Both the position numbers and the translations under genes were made by a program. Below are positions 18,039 to 28,800 of a stretch of DNA of 64,000 nt, piece by piece; the first letter of the stretch is position 1; every line of letters starts with the position of its first letter. This DNA comes from Verrucomicrobiia bacterium (lineage in GTDB: Bacteria; Verrucomicrobiota; Verrucomicrobiia; Palsa-1439): positions 145,449 through 209,448 of the forward strand of contig JAJVHY010000015.1 in assembly GCA_022072455.1 (NCBI GenBank), read 5' to 3'. A model generated the notes under the pieces. It ran no database searches. It was given only the letters and a program-made list of their open reading frames with translations, and was not told the DNA's origin.

Positions 18039-19024
18039 GGAAGTGTTTCCGCAAACTCCCTGCGCTCCATGGCGGGATTTCGTACAAGAAATCGGAAATT
18101 GGTTTCGCCAAACAACTCCCGCAGATCCACCGGCGGCGCTTCCGGGAGATCCCACGCCACGGTCACCGTTTGGCGCGCCGCAGCTTTGGTCATTTTGCGC
18201 CACTGTAAATACGCCGCCAGTTGCCGGAACACGACTGCGGCGTTCGCGGCCGGCACCAGCACGCAATACCGGTTGAACCAGACTGCGTCGAAATAAAACT
18301 CCGCATCCGCCGGGACGCCGTACACGAGTTTCGGCAACGGCCAATATTTTCCCAAGCGCGGCAGCGCCGGCTCCGGCCACGGGTCGGCCGCCGTGAAATA
18401 GAGGAACGTCTCCCTCCGGCGCACAAAAGTTTCGAGCAACGGCGGCAACTCCGTCGTCCCGGCCCACACGGTCAGCGGCTTCGGGACCAGCCGGTCCAAC
18501 CACGGCGCGGCCAGCGGCAACGGATATGAACCGCCGATCGTGCGGTTGAATCGCGCCAGATAATCGGTGATGAGCGCCAGCAGCGCCAACCACAACGTCC
18601 CGCGCGCCAGCAACAGATTCCACCGGTCCAGCCGGTTCGCTTCGAGTAATTGGTCTTCCTTGAAGGTCCGTTCCGCTTTTGCGTCCGGCGGGGCCACGCC
18701 GGTTTCGACGCTGACCGTTTTGCCCGCGGTGCGTTGCTGTTTGCCTTGTTGCCGGTAAGCCGGCACGCCGGCTTCCAAGCCAACCTCGTCCGCCGCGACC
18801 GGTGCGACCGTCAACGGTTCCTCAGCCAAGCGCACGGAACTGACGCGTTCGGAGTTGACCACGGCCAGCACCCAGCCGATGACCGCCAATTCGAGCGCGA
18901 GCACGTAATACCAGCCGCGTTTCCGGTGCCGGACGAAGCCGACCAGCACCAGCAACGCCACTGCCCAGACGACAATGGACGCGCAGCCGAGAACGCCAAA
19001 ATAGTCGTATAGTCGCGCGATCAT
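18035..19024 (-). CDS. Unknown membrane protein of the envelope operon
   Basis: A 329-residue protein I do not recognise. Two adjacent TMs at the N terminus (ASIVVWAVALLVLVGFVRHR, YYVLALELAVIGWVLAVV) are followed by a variable hydrophilic stretch, a further hydrophobic segment (RGTLWLALLALITDYLARF) and a C-terminal soluble domain of about 170 residues rich in aromatic residues (FYFDAVWFNRYCVLVPAANA). It starts with ATGA coupling to the DUF4159 gene upstream and ends in ATGA coupling to a tiny ORF. Its conserved place directly after the DUF4159 protein suggests the two work together in the inner membrane (inference). Confidence 0.7.
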   Translation of the reverse strand: MIARLYDYFGVLGCASIVVWAVALLVLVGFVRHRKRGWYYVLALELAVIGWVLAVVNSERVSSVRLAEEPLTVAPVAADEVGLEAGVPAYRQQGKQQRTAGKTVSVETGVAPPDAKAERTFKEDQLLEANRLDRWNLLLARGTLWLALLALITDYLARFNRTIGGSYPLPLAAPWLDRLVPKPLTVWAGTTELPPLLETFVRRRETFLYFTAADPWPEPALPRLGKYWPLPKLVYGVPADAEFYFDAVWFNRYCVLVPAANAAVVFRQLAAYLQWRKMTKAAARQTVTVAWDLPEAPPVDLRELFGETNFRFLVRNPAMERREFAETLP

Positions 19025-20595
19025 TTCCGGTATTTCCGCGTCAGTTCCAGATAGTGGGTGAATGAGTAGTAAACGATGTTCACGCCCATTTCGATGGCCC
19101 CGTCAGCCAGACGCGGGTCCAGGCCGCTGTGGCCGGTCTTCCACGCGTCGTTGATGTCGCCGGGATGATAGAAGACGACCCACCGATTTTTGTATTTTAC
19201 GCCGAGCGCCCGCCGGCCACCATGATGCCAGAGTGGCGGCGCGCCGTTGGCGAACGTGAATGGCGCTTGAAAAATCGGATCATCGTCGGCAATCGTCAGC
19301 AACGGATTCCCCGGCAAGACGCGGCCAATGAAGCTGCGGAACGCCGTGTGCCATTGCGGACTGCCGCAATCGGCGAACAACATGCCGCCATCTTGTAGGT
19401 AGTCGCGGAGGATTTTGACGTCGGATTCCGCGACGTTGATGCTGCCGTCGCCGGTGATGTAGACGAATGGCGGCGCGAAGCCTTTCGGGTATTTCTTCAA
19501 CGACGAAATCGGATGGCTTTCGCCTTGGGCCGCCACCTTGAAGCCGGTCATGCGCCGGAACGCAGTGAGGAAATTCACGTCCGCGCGCGTCAGCGAATCC
19601 ATGCCGTCATCCCAACCCCGGCCACTGTATTCGAGACGGATGAAGCGGACGACGGCCTTGTCCATCCCATCGGGCCAGCCGCCTTTCTTCCCGCCGCCGG
19701 CCCCCATCTTGCCAACCACGCGCGAGGCATTGGCCACATAGGTCAACTGGGTCATCTCATCCACTTTTTGTTGCACGTCTGAATCATCGAGTTGCGGGAT
19801 GTAGAACGAAATCGGGGAGTTCGGATTGACGAGGTATTTTTTCTTTTTTTCCTTCGGCTTCGGCTTGACGATTTTGACGAGCGCCACCACCGGGTTGCCG
19901 CTGCCCTTCGGCACCCGGTACGGTTCGACACAGCCGCTGAGTTGCAGCAGCCACGGCAGGAGAATGATGATCGCGATGTGGTACCCAAAACTCTGGAGCA
20001 AACTGCGCCGATACCGGGGATCTTTTCCGTGGGTGCGGAGATTTTCGACGACTTGATCGCCGAGCACCGGCTCCGGCGGGGGCGGCCGGAAAATTTCAAT
20101 CACATGCCGGCGCCACGAATAGATATAGAGCCCAACCGCCCAGAGGAACACCATGGCGGCCGGCCAACATAAATCCCAGCGCCAGTAGAATAACCGGACG
20201 GTGTCCACCGGCGCGTCATCAATCAACACGCTCCGGTCACTGATGACGCCGGTTGCGGCGAGCACGGCGTACAGGAAGACAAACACCCAAGCCGCGACCA
20301 CGATCAGACATTTGCGGATGAATCCGAGCGCCCATGGCCGGCGCGTGAACCCGGCCGCGAATCCGGCCAGTGCGACCAGCGCGGCAAACACCGAAAAGAT
20401 CGCCAACACATTCAACACGCCAGGAATGCCGGCGCTCAGGAAGGCCGGGCCGGCTTGCGGGTGTTGGAGCAACCACTCGTCAGACGCCGCCGGTAAACGC
20501 ACGGCCAGCGGCAAGCCGAAGGCTGCCAGCAATCCCAGCGGGGTGACGAGCCACAGCACCGAGTGGCGCGCCGATTGGGCGGGGGCGGAAGCCAT
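19021..20595 (-). CDS. DUF4159 domain membrane protein
   Basis: A 524-residue protein: five hydrophobic segments in the first 250 residues (LWLVTPLGLLAAFGLPLAV, AIFSVFAALVALAGFAAGF, CLIVVAAWVFVFLYAVLA, MVFLWAVGLYIYSW, HIAIIILLPWLLQLSGC), a very basic linker (KIVKPKPKEKKKKYLV), then a C-terminal DUF4159 domain (about 310-510). Diagnostic blocks are FVYITGDGSINVAESDVKIL, the segment YLQDGGMLFADCGSPQW and KNRWVVFYHPGDINDAW. DUF4159 has a glutamine-amidotransferase-like fold and unknown function, and often lies beside VWA/BatA-type envelope genes. Here it follows the ExbB/ExbD/TonB-like set with a one-base TAATG overlap, so it may be a component or regulator of that motor. Confidence 0.85.
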   Translation of the reverse strand: MASAPAQSARHSVLWLVTPLGLLAAFGLPLAVRLPAASDEWLLQHPQAGPAFLSAGIPGVLNVLAIFSVFAALVALAGFAAGFTRRPWALGFIRKCLIVVAAWVFVFLYAVLAATGVISDRSVLIDDAPVDTVRLFYWRWDLCWPAAMVFLWAVGLYIYSWRRHVIEIFRPPPPEPVLGDQVVENLRTHGKDPRYRRSLLQSFGYHIAIIILLPWLLQLSGCVEPYRVPKGSGNPVVALVKIVKPKPKEKKKKYLVNPNSPISFYIPQLDDSDVQQKVDEMTQLTYVANASRVVGKMGAGGGKKGGWPDGMDKAVVRFIRLEYSGRGWDDGMDSLTRADVNFLTAFRRMTGFKVAAQGESHPISSLKKYPKGFAPPFVYITGDGSINVAESDVKILRDYLQDGGMLFADCGSPQWHTAFRSFIGRVLPGNPLLTIADDDPIFQAPFTFANGAPPLWHHGGRRALGVKYKNRWVVFYHPGDINDAWKTGHSGLDPRLADGAIEMGVNIVYYSFTHYLELTRKYRK

Positions 20596-21014
20596 TACTT
20601 CACGCGGGTGTCATCCAGTGAAATGCCAAGGTCATTGGGTTGTTTGGGAATTTCGGTTTTGTCCGGCAAGTCGGTGATGGCTTTGATGATGGGCGCGTTG
20701 CTGCGTTGTTGCATCAACGTCTTGTCGCTGACCGGCGCGGCGGCGACATTGGTCGACGCGGGGGCCGGGGCCGGCGTGGGTGGGGCCGGTGGTTTGGGGG
20801 CGTTGGCTTTTACGAGCGCCTCGACGGCAGCTTTGCGTTCCGCCGCGCCTTCGGGGTCAATCCAGGTGTCGCGGATGTACCCGAGCGACAGGGTGCCGAT
20901 GCAGAAAACATGGACGACCACCGCCAGCCCGATCCAGAGACCGAAGCGGCTGCGGGTGAACCCGGCCATCAATTTTTCCGGGGACATTTTCAGGACATCT
21001 TGGGATTCATTCAT
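20595..21014 (-). CDS. Single-TM protein with Pro/Ala-rich linker, TonB-like layout
   Basis: A 139-residue protein with a short cytoplasmic N terminus, one TM (FGLWIGLAVVVHVFCIGTLS, about 24-43), a Pro/Ala linker (APKPPAPPTPAPAPAS) and a short acidic/basic C-terminal tail. This is the layout of TonB or TolA without the C-terminal TonB fold, and it sits immediately after one ExbB and two ExbD genes where a TonB-like energy transducer is expected. I see no TonB_C motif, so it is either a shortened transducer or a structural linker. The ATG at 21014 has AGGAA 6 bases upstream; longer readings run into the ExbD gene. Confidence 0.72.
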   Translation of the reverse strand: MNESQDVLKMSPEKLMAGFTRSRFGLWIGLAVVVHVFCIGTLSLGYIRDTWIDPEGAAERKAAVEALVKANAPKPPAPPTPAPAPASTNVAAAPVSDKTLMQQRSNAPIIKAITDLPDKTEIPKQPNDLGISLDDTRVK

Positions 21015-21027
21015 CGGTTGTTCCTCA

Positions 21028-21441
21028 TTACTTGGTACTTGGTTCGCCCACGGCGGCGATGGTGGCGCCGGCTTTGCCAATCGCGTCCAACACCGGCTCG
21101 AAAACGGCTTTGTCCACGGCTTTGTCACACTTGAACATCACGAGCCGCGCGGTCGGATCCGTCCGGCCTTCCAGCAGCGCGGTGACGCCGAGTTCGATGG
21201 ACTGCGCGTCCGGGATTTCCTGGCCTTGCAGGTAAATCTTGCCTTCCTCGTCAATCGCGACCGAGATGGCGGATTCTTCCAGTTGGCGCACCGTCGGGAC
21301 CTGCGGCAACTCCATTTTGATGCCGGTCTCCTTCGTGAAATTGCTGCACACCATGAAAAAGATCGTCAGCAGAAACGCGATGTCGCCCATGCTGGCGGTC
21401 GGCAGGACGATGCCGCGACGTTTCCGGCGGGGCATTCTCAT
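21028..21441 (-). CDS. ExbD/TolR family biopolymer transport protein (second copy)
   Basis: A 137-residue ExbD/TolR protein. A basic N terminus (MRMPRRKRRG) precedes one TM (MGDIAFLLTIFFMVCSNF) that carries the conserved proton-pathway aspartate (Asp20), then a periplasmic domain (LPQVPTVRQLEESAISVAID, GRTDPTARLVMFKCDKAVDK). ExbD proteins line the inside of an ExbB/TolQ pentamer and convert PMF into motion. It overlaps the first ExbD gene by ATGA. The two ExbD copies differ clearly in sequence, which suggests a heteromeric stator as in AglQ/AglS of Myxococcus rather than a recent duplication (inference). Confidence 0.92.
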   Translation of the reverse strand: MRMPRRKRRGIVLPTASMGDIAFLLTIFFMVCSNFTKETGIKMELPQVPTVRQLEESAISVAIDEEGKIYLQGQEIPDAQSIELGVTALLEGRTDPTARLVMFKCDKAVDKAVFEPVLDAIGKAGATIAAVGEPSTK

Positions 21442-21860
21442 CGGCCGCCTCCCGGTGTTTCAGCGACCACGCCCAACACGCCGCTGGCGGCGCTAACGGC
21501 GGCCATGACTTCGTAGTACTGCTGGTAGTTGACCAATCCGCTCGCTTCCAATACGACGATCCGCTCGCCTTCGGGGCGGTTGGGCAGGTTTAACGCCAGC
21601 AGCTTGGCCCGCAAGTCCTCGATGGCGATCGGTTGATCGTCGAGTGTCAGCGCCCCGTCGCGCAATTTGATCCCCGGCATTTTGTCCTGCGTCGCGGTCG
21701 CATCGGTATGTTGCGCTGCCGGCATATCGCTGGTGATCCCACTGATCCGTTGGATGGAAGTCGTCAGGATGAAGAAGATGATCAGCAAAAATGCGACGTC
21801 CGACAGCGAATCCGTCGGAACGTTCGCTTCACTGGGTTTGCGTTGACGGCGCGCCGGCAT
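21438..21860 (-). CDS. ExbD/TolR family biopolymer transport protein (first copy)
   Basis: A 140-residue ExbD/TolR protein with a basic N terminus, a TM (LSDVAFLLIIFFILTTSIQR) with the key aspartate (Asp21), and a periplasmic domain containing the strand block DGALTLDDQPIAIEDLRAKL and RPEGERIVVLEASGLVNYQQ. It lies 6 bases after the ExbB/TolQ gene and is coupled to the second ExbD gene by ATGA, so all three are probably made together. It would act in the inner membrane with the ExbB protein. Confidence 0.92.
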   Translation of the reverse strand: MPARRQRKPSEANVPTDSLSDVAFLLIIFFILTTSIQRISGITSDMPAAQHTDATATQDKMPGIKLRDGALTLDDQPIAIEDLRAKLLALNLPNRPEGERIVVLEASGLVNYQQYYEVMAAVSAASGVLGVVAETPGGGR

Positions 21861-21866
21861 GGCGGA

Positions 21867-22520
21867 TCAGCGGGCGGCTTCGGAATGCCGGAGAGTGACG
21901 AAGTCCAGCAATTCGGCGGAGGCTTCGTGGACTTCCAGTTCGATCTGTTCGGCCCGGCTGGAGTAGTAGTGGAAGGGGATGACGGCAACCATCGCGATCA
22001 ACAACCCGGCGGCCGTGGTGATCAACGCCTCGGAGATGCCGGCGGCGACGATGCCACCTTGCAGCGCACCGGCGCCGGCAATCGCGGCGAACGATTTGAT
22101 CATGCCGGTAACCGTCCCGGTCATGCCCAACAACGGCGCGGAGTTGCCAATGAATGACAGGATGTTGAGCCGTTTCTGGACGGCGTTCATCGCGGAGTAG
22201 GAGTAGTCCTCCAAGGCGTCTTCGACCAAGGGGCGGAGGACTTCGGGGCGCTGGGTGGCGTGGCTGTGTTTCTCATACGCCTGCAAGCCGGCGAGCAACA
22301 CGGCCGACACCGGGCCGGGTGTGTTGGCGCACAACTGCGCCGCCTCGGCAATTTTGTCCTCGTTCAAGAGTTGGAGGATTTTGGCCCGGAGCGCGCGGGT
22401 GTCCACCCGGCCGTTGGCGCGAAACGCCAGCGCGCGGTCAATGAACACGCCGATGGCCAAAATGCTCTCGATCATCAGCGGGATCATCAGCGGCCCGCCT
22501 TTAATTATGTATTCTAACAT
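21867..22520 (-). CDS. MotA/TolQ/ExbB proton channel family protein
   Basis: A 217-residue ExbB/TolQ protein. Three TMs: IPLMIESILAIGVFIDRALA, the segment LSFIGNSAPLLGMTGTVTGM and a third one around EALITTAAGLLIAMVAVIPF. The blocks PLLGMTGTVTGMI and ISEALITTAAGL are the family signature and hold the residues facing ExbD. I use the ATG at 22520, with AGGAG 8 bases upstream; the ATG at 22589 lies inside the preceding gene. It forms the motor with the two ExbD proteins that follow. Confidence 0.93.
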   Translation of the reverse strand: MLEYIIKGGPLMIPLMIESILAIGVFIDRALAFRANGRVDTRALRAKILQLLNEDKIAEAAQLCANTPGPVSAVLLAGLQAYEKHSHATQRPEVLRPLVEDALEDYSYSAMNAVQKRLNILSFIGNSAPLLGMTGTVTGMIKSFAAIAGAGALQGGIVAAGISEALITTAAGLLIAMVAVIPFHYYSSRAEQIELEVHEASAELLDFVTLRHSEAAR

Positions 22521-22855
22521 GAACTCGTCTCCTTCTGCTGGATCTGCGCCAGCAATTGATGGCCTTCCACCGGGGCCAGCTTCAAACACCGATACGGCAC
22601 GCCGGTGGCGGGCGCCAAAATCACTTCACCGGTCACGGCGTTATACAAACTCGCGCGGAGGTCGGTCAACGGCACCCGCACCACGACCGGCCGCGGTCCG
22701 GCGGCGACCAGCAGCAACTCGGTTTCTGTTCCGACCGCCCACAATCGGGCCGGCTGCCACCACCGGCCCACGTCAACTTTCGTGGCAGTCGGCAGCGTCC
22801 ACTGCGGGTTGGCAGTGTCCACCAGTTGGCGTTCGGGATTGGGGAGTGGGCTCAG
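22514..22855 (-). CDS. Small unknown protein with a likely non-canonical CTG start
   Basis: A protein of about 113 residues between the giant TPR gene and the ExbB gene. The sequence has normal protein character (VDVGRWWQPARLWAVGTETE, VTGEVILAPATGVPYRCLKL) and ends overlapping the ExbB start by 7 bases. No ATG, GTG or TTG sits at a suitable place. The best candidate is a CTG at 22855 that overlaps the upstream TGA by 4 bases (CTGA), the same geometry as the ATGA/GTGA junctions elsewhere in the operon. Alternatives are a GTG at 22822 or an ATG at 22933 within the giant gene. There is no signal peptide. Function unknown. Confidence 0.55.
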   Translation of the reverse strand: MSPLPNPERQLVDTANPQWTLPTATKVDVGRWWQPARLWAVGTETELLLVAAGPRPVVVRVPLTDLRASLYNAVTGEVILAPATGVPYRCLKLAPVEGHQLLAQIQQKETSSC

Positions 22856-25800
22856 TTGGTGCCTGCCTGATCGTTTTGTTCGACTTGGACCAACGCGTCT
22901 TCCGTCAGGCGTCCCCGCGCCGATTTGGCCCATTTGCTCTCGGGGTAATCCCACGTCAGCTTCTTGTACATCCGGTAAGCGTTCACGTAATCGGGTTGCC
23001 GGAGTTTCATGTAACACTCGCCGCACCAGAACATGGATTGTGCGATCAAATCCGGTTCGGCTTTCTTTTCTTCGATGACGCGTTTGAAGACTTCGATGGC
23101 CTTCGGCAAATCTTCGGCGCGCATGTAACACTGCGCCGCGAGCACGGTGGTCTTGCCGGAGAGTTTGTGGTCGGGGAATCGGACGGCCAAGCGGCTGAAC
23201 ACTTGGGCGGCGGTCTTGAACATGTCGCGCGCTTGCATGAGCGCTTTTTCTTTTTCTACCACGCTGGCTTCCGCCGCCGCCTTGTCCTGGATTTCCCGGC
23301 CTTTGGTCAGGAAGTATTGGCCAAGCCGGGCGATGGTTTCGGCCACCAATTCATTGTCGGGATACCGGTAGGAGAGTTTGACGTACTCCTCGCACGCCTG
23401 ATCCACCTGGCCGGTCTTCTCGAAGATCAACGCTTTCTTGAATTGCGCTTTCGGCGCGTACGCGCTGTCGGGGTAGGTCGCCACGATGTCGCTGAAACGG
23501 ACGACGGCTTCCATGTACGCCTTTTTCTTGGCTTCCTCGGTCGCGGCGTCGGTCGCGCCTTCGTAGGCGAGGTCGGCCAACAGGTAATCCGCCTGCGCCC
23601 GCGCTTCGGTGTTCGGGTAATCGCGGATGACTTCTTCGAGCAGTTTCTTGCCCTGGGCGATTTCCTGGCGCGACAATTCTTCCTGACCGAGTTCGCGGTG
23701 TTTCTTGGCCATTTCGAAATACGCTTCCGCGATCGTGAACTGCGTTTGCACGGCAATTTCCGGATCCTTGAAGCGTTTTGTGAACGGCAACACCGAGCCG
23801 GTCGCGCCTTTGAACACCTGCACCGTCCGTTCAACTTCGCCCGCCCGGTAAATCGCGCGGATCGTGTCACCGTAGTTTACGCGCACCACATCGGTGGCGT
23901 TCGACTTGGCGGCGTCACCGGCAAACACCACATCCGCCCGGCCTTTGAACGTGCCGGAGTGCGAGAAGGTTTCGGTCAGTTTCAACGTCGTGCTCGGGCC
24001 GGAGGAGGCGACGAGTTTGATTTCGAGTTGATCCTTTTCGTCGGTGGTATCGCCAAGCGGATCAATCACGCGGAAATAGAGCGATTCCCCAACGTGCAGC
24101 GAGCTGACCGGCTGTTGATAGCGCCGCTCCATTACATCAAACAACGCATCGGCCTTTACCGCCACGTGTTGGGTGATCCAGTTGGTGCCGACTTGGAACG
24201 CGACGCGAATCTCGTCGCCCGGCCGCACCCCGAGCGCGGGGACTTTGGACTCGCCTTCGACCCAGCGCGTCTCGCCCTGGGTATCGACGGCGGGACCGCG
24301 GACTGAGACAGAGACGAAATCATCTTCCTTGAGGCTGGTCTGCCCCAGTTTGATCGGGATCATGAATTGGAAGCGCCCGTCTTCCAGCGGATCGCGCGCC
24401 CGCGGGTTGCCGCGCACCTGCACTTCCCGGTAGCCCGGCGGCGGCGCCAACCGACCGGCATCGCCCACCGCACGGGTGAGCGTGATGGTGGCCGGCAGGG
24501 TTGGGTCGAAGGGTTGTGGTTTGCCGGCTTGGACGAGGATTGTGGCGGTGCTCTTGAAGGATTGGGCGATGGTCGGATAGACCAGATCCACCAGAAGCGG
24601 TGTGCCGACGAGGGCGCTGGCGGCTTGATTGCTCCAGACTGCCGCCACCGTGCGGGTGACCGGGATGAATTCTTCGAGGTGTTTGCCTTCGGCGGCGCGG
24701 GCGGCGACTTTCAGTTCATCCTCAGTCAGGGGGCGCGAGACCATGTCGTAAACTTTCAAGACCGGCGTGGTTTCGACCGTTTGTTCGACGACCACGGTGC
24801 GATCCCACGGCACGCCGGGATCGGTGTTTTCTTCGTCGAGGTAGCCGATGAGTACGTCGTCGCCGGAGCGGACGGTGAGTTCGGCGGGACGTTGTGGCGC
24901 GCCGGCGACAGGAAAGACTTTGCCGATGAAGACGCCGGAATGGAGTTCGGTTTCGAGCGCTTCGAGGTTGATGCGTTGGCCGTCGCCGACGCGCGCCCAG
25001 AATTTCACTTTGTCCTGCGCGTCGCTGATGTCGCCGTCGGCGTCTTTGATGAAGATGTTGACGGCATCGCCGGGTTTGAAGCGGCGGAGTGGGATGTACT
25101 CGGGCCGGCGGTTGCCATTGGCATCCACGCGGCTTTCGATGAAGCACGCGCTCAACGTCGCGTTGTGATAGGTGGCGCGCAGCGATTCGGTGAGGACTTG
25201 CCGTTCTTTGGTGATGACGCGCGGGTCTTCGTAGGTGATGGTGACGCGGTCGCCGGGGACGACCTCGAGGATTTGGTTTTTACGCGCATTGATGACGTCG
25301 GCCGCGGCCGGCAAGACGGTCAGGCCGGTCGCATCGGTCAACGTGAGGCGTTTAATCGCCGGTGCATCGGTTTCGAAGTCCACGAGCCAGAGGCGCAGGA
25401 CCCGGGCGCGGCTGTCCGGGGCGAAGGCCACGGTGAAGCCGGTATTTGTCGCCGTCACCACGGCCGGCTGCGGAAGTCCGGTGGCTTTGGGGGCGAAGAC
25501 GATGGGATTATCATCCATCAGGAGTTCAAACTCCATCGGCGCGTTTTTCAGGACGCGGACGTAGAGGTCAAGCCGGTGTTGGCCTTTGCTGAGGGAGCGG
25601 GTGATTTCGTGCGGGGAGCGGGTTTCAGTCTGGCCGTCCACCACCAGCAGGTAGTGGACGTTTTTGAGTTGGTTTTTGTGGTCGACGCGGAAGGTGTGCA
25701 GTTGGCGTTCGGCCAATTCCACGATGCCGGAGAATCGGGCGATGTGCCAGGCGGTACCGGGTGTTTTGAGTTTTTCCGTGCCGGGTTGCAGGGCTTTGCT

Positions 25801-28800
25801 GGCGCCGGCGGCAAGATAGCCAACGTCGAGGTAATCACGGCATTGCTCGACTGTGAGGGGGAGCGGGCGACCGCTCGCGAGAGGCGCCACTTCCCACCGC
25901 GGGGCCCCATCCCAAATCGGCAGGGCGGTCGGCCAGGCGGCCACATTGTTGAAATCGCGGCCATTGAGCGAGGTTTGGAGCAGGAAGTTTTTGAGTTTGC
26001 GGCCCGGCACGTCGGCTTGAATGACGAGTTGACCGAGGGGGACGTTGTTGTTGAGGTCCACGTTGAAGATTTTCGGGCGGTTGTTGTCGGCGAGACCAAC
26101 CCAGGCCGGGTGATCGCCTTTGGCGATGACGAAGTTGGGCTCGCGGCCTTCTTCGGAGTCCGAGGCGTACGCGGTGGCCGGGGCCGAGGCCGTCGGAAGC
26201 TTGCCTTCAAAGACGCCGGTATAGGGCGCGGTTTCGGCGAGGACAAACGCATCCACACGGTCGCCGCTGGTGGTGGCGGCGCGGATGGTGAGCGTGTTTT
26301 TGCCGCCAGTGGTGCTTTGGTCGAGGTCGGTGACGCGGACGTTGATGGCGGCGCCGGGTTTGATTTCGTTGTCCGCGCGGATGGTGCTGAGGGCGACGGA
26401 ACTCTCGGCGGTGTCGTCCACGGCGACGCGGGCGCGGATTTGAGCTTCAAGGGCGCGTTCTTCCTGTTCGGCCTTGGAGAGGATTTTGCCGGAGGAGATG
26501 GCGAGTTCGGCGTCGGAAATCACGCTGATATTGGCGGGATCGCCGGCGGTGATTTTGTGGAGCTGTTTGAATTTATCAGAATAGTCGTAGCGGACGACGT
26601 CGGCGCCGAGGACTTGGAGGAGGCGGTCGCCTTTTTTCGGGGCGCCGAGGGTGGTGCTGAGGGTGCCTTCGAATTTGGTCTTGGAATCGCCGAAGGGCAG
26701 GAGATTGAAGATTTCTTCGTCGCCGGAATCGGCCCAGACGCGGATTTCGATGTTGGCGGATTTGCCGGCAATGGCGAGGTTGCGGTCTTCGAGTTGGATT
26801 TTGAGCGGGCGGCCGGGCACGATGGTCTGCTGGTTGGCGGCGAGGCCGACGCGAACTTCAGTGGCTTCGACGAGTTTTTTGAGTTTGAGATACAGTTTAC
26901 CTTCGAGGATGCGGGCGTTGGGGTGGGTGGGTTCGAGGGCGAAGACTTGTTCGAGGGCTTGCCGGGCTTCGGGGAATTGTTCCTGGTCGAATTTGACGAG
27001 GGCGAGTTGGTAGTTGGCTTGGGCTTGGAGGTAGGGGTCTTTGCGGCGGGCGAGTTTCTCGAGGAGATCGGTGGCTTTGTCGTAGTGTTTGGTGAGGCGG
27101 TCGACTTCGGCGATTTTCAACTCGGCTTCGCGGCGGGCGTCAGTGTCGGCGTATTCCTTGGCGGTGGCGATTTGTTCGAATTGGGCGCGGGCGCGGGGAA
27201 ATTCCTGCCGGGCAAAGGCAATGGAGGCGAAGGCGACGTAGAGGCGCGCGCGCACTTCAGGGTCGAAGTTGGTCGGGGCGGAGTCCACCCATTGCAGCAG
27301 GGTGCGGGCGAGGCTTTCGGCGTCATCGAAGTTGCCGAGGTCAGTCTGTTTTTCGACGATCCAGATGGTGAAGTTCGGGTCGAGTTCGCGGAAGGTGGAG
27401 GAGATGAGGTCGGCGCTGGTGCTGGCCAGTTGCCAGGCGTTGTCGAGTTTGCCACCGAGGTAGGCGGCTTGCGCGGCGAACAGCGGGTAACGCCGGTCGC
27501 TCCGTTCGACGGGGATGATGGTGCCGATGTTGGCCAGCGCGCGGGAACGCATGGCGGCGAGGGCATTGCGGAGGCTTTCGTGGGCCGTCGCGCCGAGGAG
27601 GTCGAGGCCGACGGTGGCGTTGACCGCGGCGAGGTCGGCGGCGAGGCCGGGTTCGAGCAGGGCGCGGGCAAGGTTCGCATCGCCGGTATCGCGTTGGATG
27701 CGCCAGAGATGGGGCAGGATGGCGAAGAGTTCGGCGTCACGGTTTTCGGCGCGGAGCGCTTCGAAGATGAGGATGCCAAGCCGGTCATGGCCAGCGCCGG
27801 GAGCCCACGGGATGACGTTGGCATTTTGAATCAGACGGAGGCCGGTTTCAAATTCGGCGGCCGTGAGTTTGGCCGGAGTGAGTCGGACGAGCTGGGTGAG
27901 ACCGGGACGGCCGAAGGTGATCGGGAGGGAAGCGGCGAGGGTGGTGAAGGCGTTGAAGCGGTCGAAAAATTCTTTGCGACCGGCCTCGGTGCTGGCGTCG
28001 GCTTGGGTCGCCATCCAAGCGCCGCCGTTGGCGTAGTAGTCGAAGCGGGTTTTGCCGGCGTAGGTGGCGAGTTTGGCGAATAGGGCGGCGCGGACTGGCG
28101 GGTCAGCGAGAAGGGCGCGGTTGTGAATGTCGAAGAAGGCGGTGCGGGTGTAAACCTCTTTTTCGGATTCGTAGCCGAACGGATATTTTTCGTAGTCACC
28201 GAGGACTTCGGCGGTGGCGTTGGCGGCGAGGCGTTTTTCGTCGGTGCTGTAGAGCCAGAAGGCGGGGTCCACGAAGCGGGTGGCACGGACTTCGGCGGCG
28301 AACATTTCGTCGAAGGCGGTGAGGACGGAGTAGTTTTTGGCGAGTGCGTTGAATTCGTTGCGGATGAGGTATTGGTAGGTCGCGGTGGCGCTGCGGTGGT
28401 CGGGCCGGTAGGCGGATTGGAGGAGGACTTTCTGGTCAATCATCTTGGCGAGGACTTCGGGGTGGAGGTTCTGGTTCAGACCGGATTCGAGGCGGCGGGA
28501 GAGGCGGAACCAGTGGAAGATTTCGGAGTGGAATTGTTTTTTCGCGAGTTGGTCGAGGAGCGCTTTGGCGAAGACGCCGCTGAGCTGTGTGTAGCGGGCG
28601 CGATTGGCCATGAGGGCGGTAACGGTTTCTTGGAGGGGGCGGTTGGCGGCTTGGGGTTCGTACCGGGTCAATTGGTCGGCGAGAATTTCGGCTTGGAAGT
28701 CGAAGGCGTCCGGGCGGGATTGAAGGAGGTAGGCGAGGGCCGCGCTGCCGCTGGGAGTTTTTTTGATGTCGTAGTCGCGCAGGAGGGCATAGGCCGCGCG

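Noticed and set aside
24367..28083. A 1238-codon plus-strand open frame antisense to the giant TPR gene
   Set aside because: It is a shadow frame produced by the strong codon bias of the real minus-strand gene; it has no start signal, no domain and a Gly/Val/Glu/Phe-rich composition typical of antisense frames.
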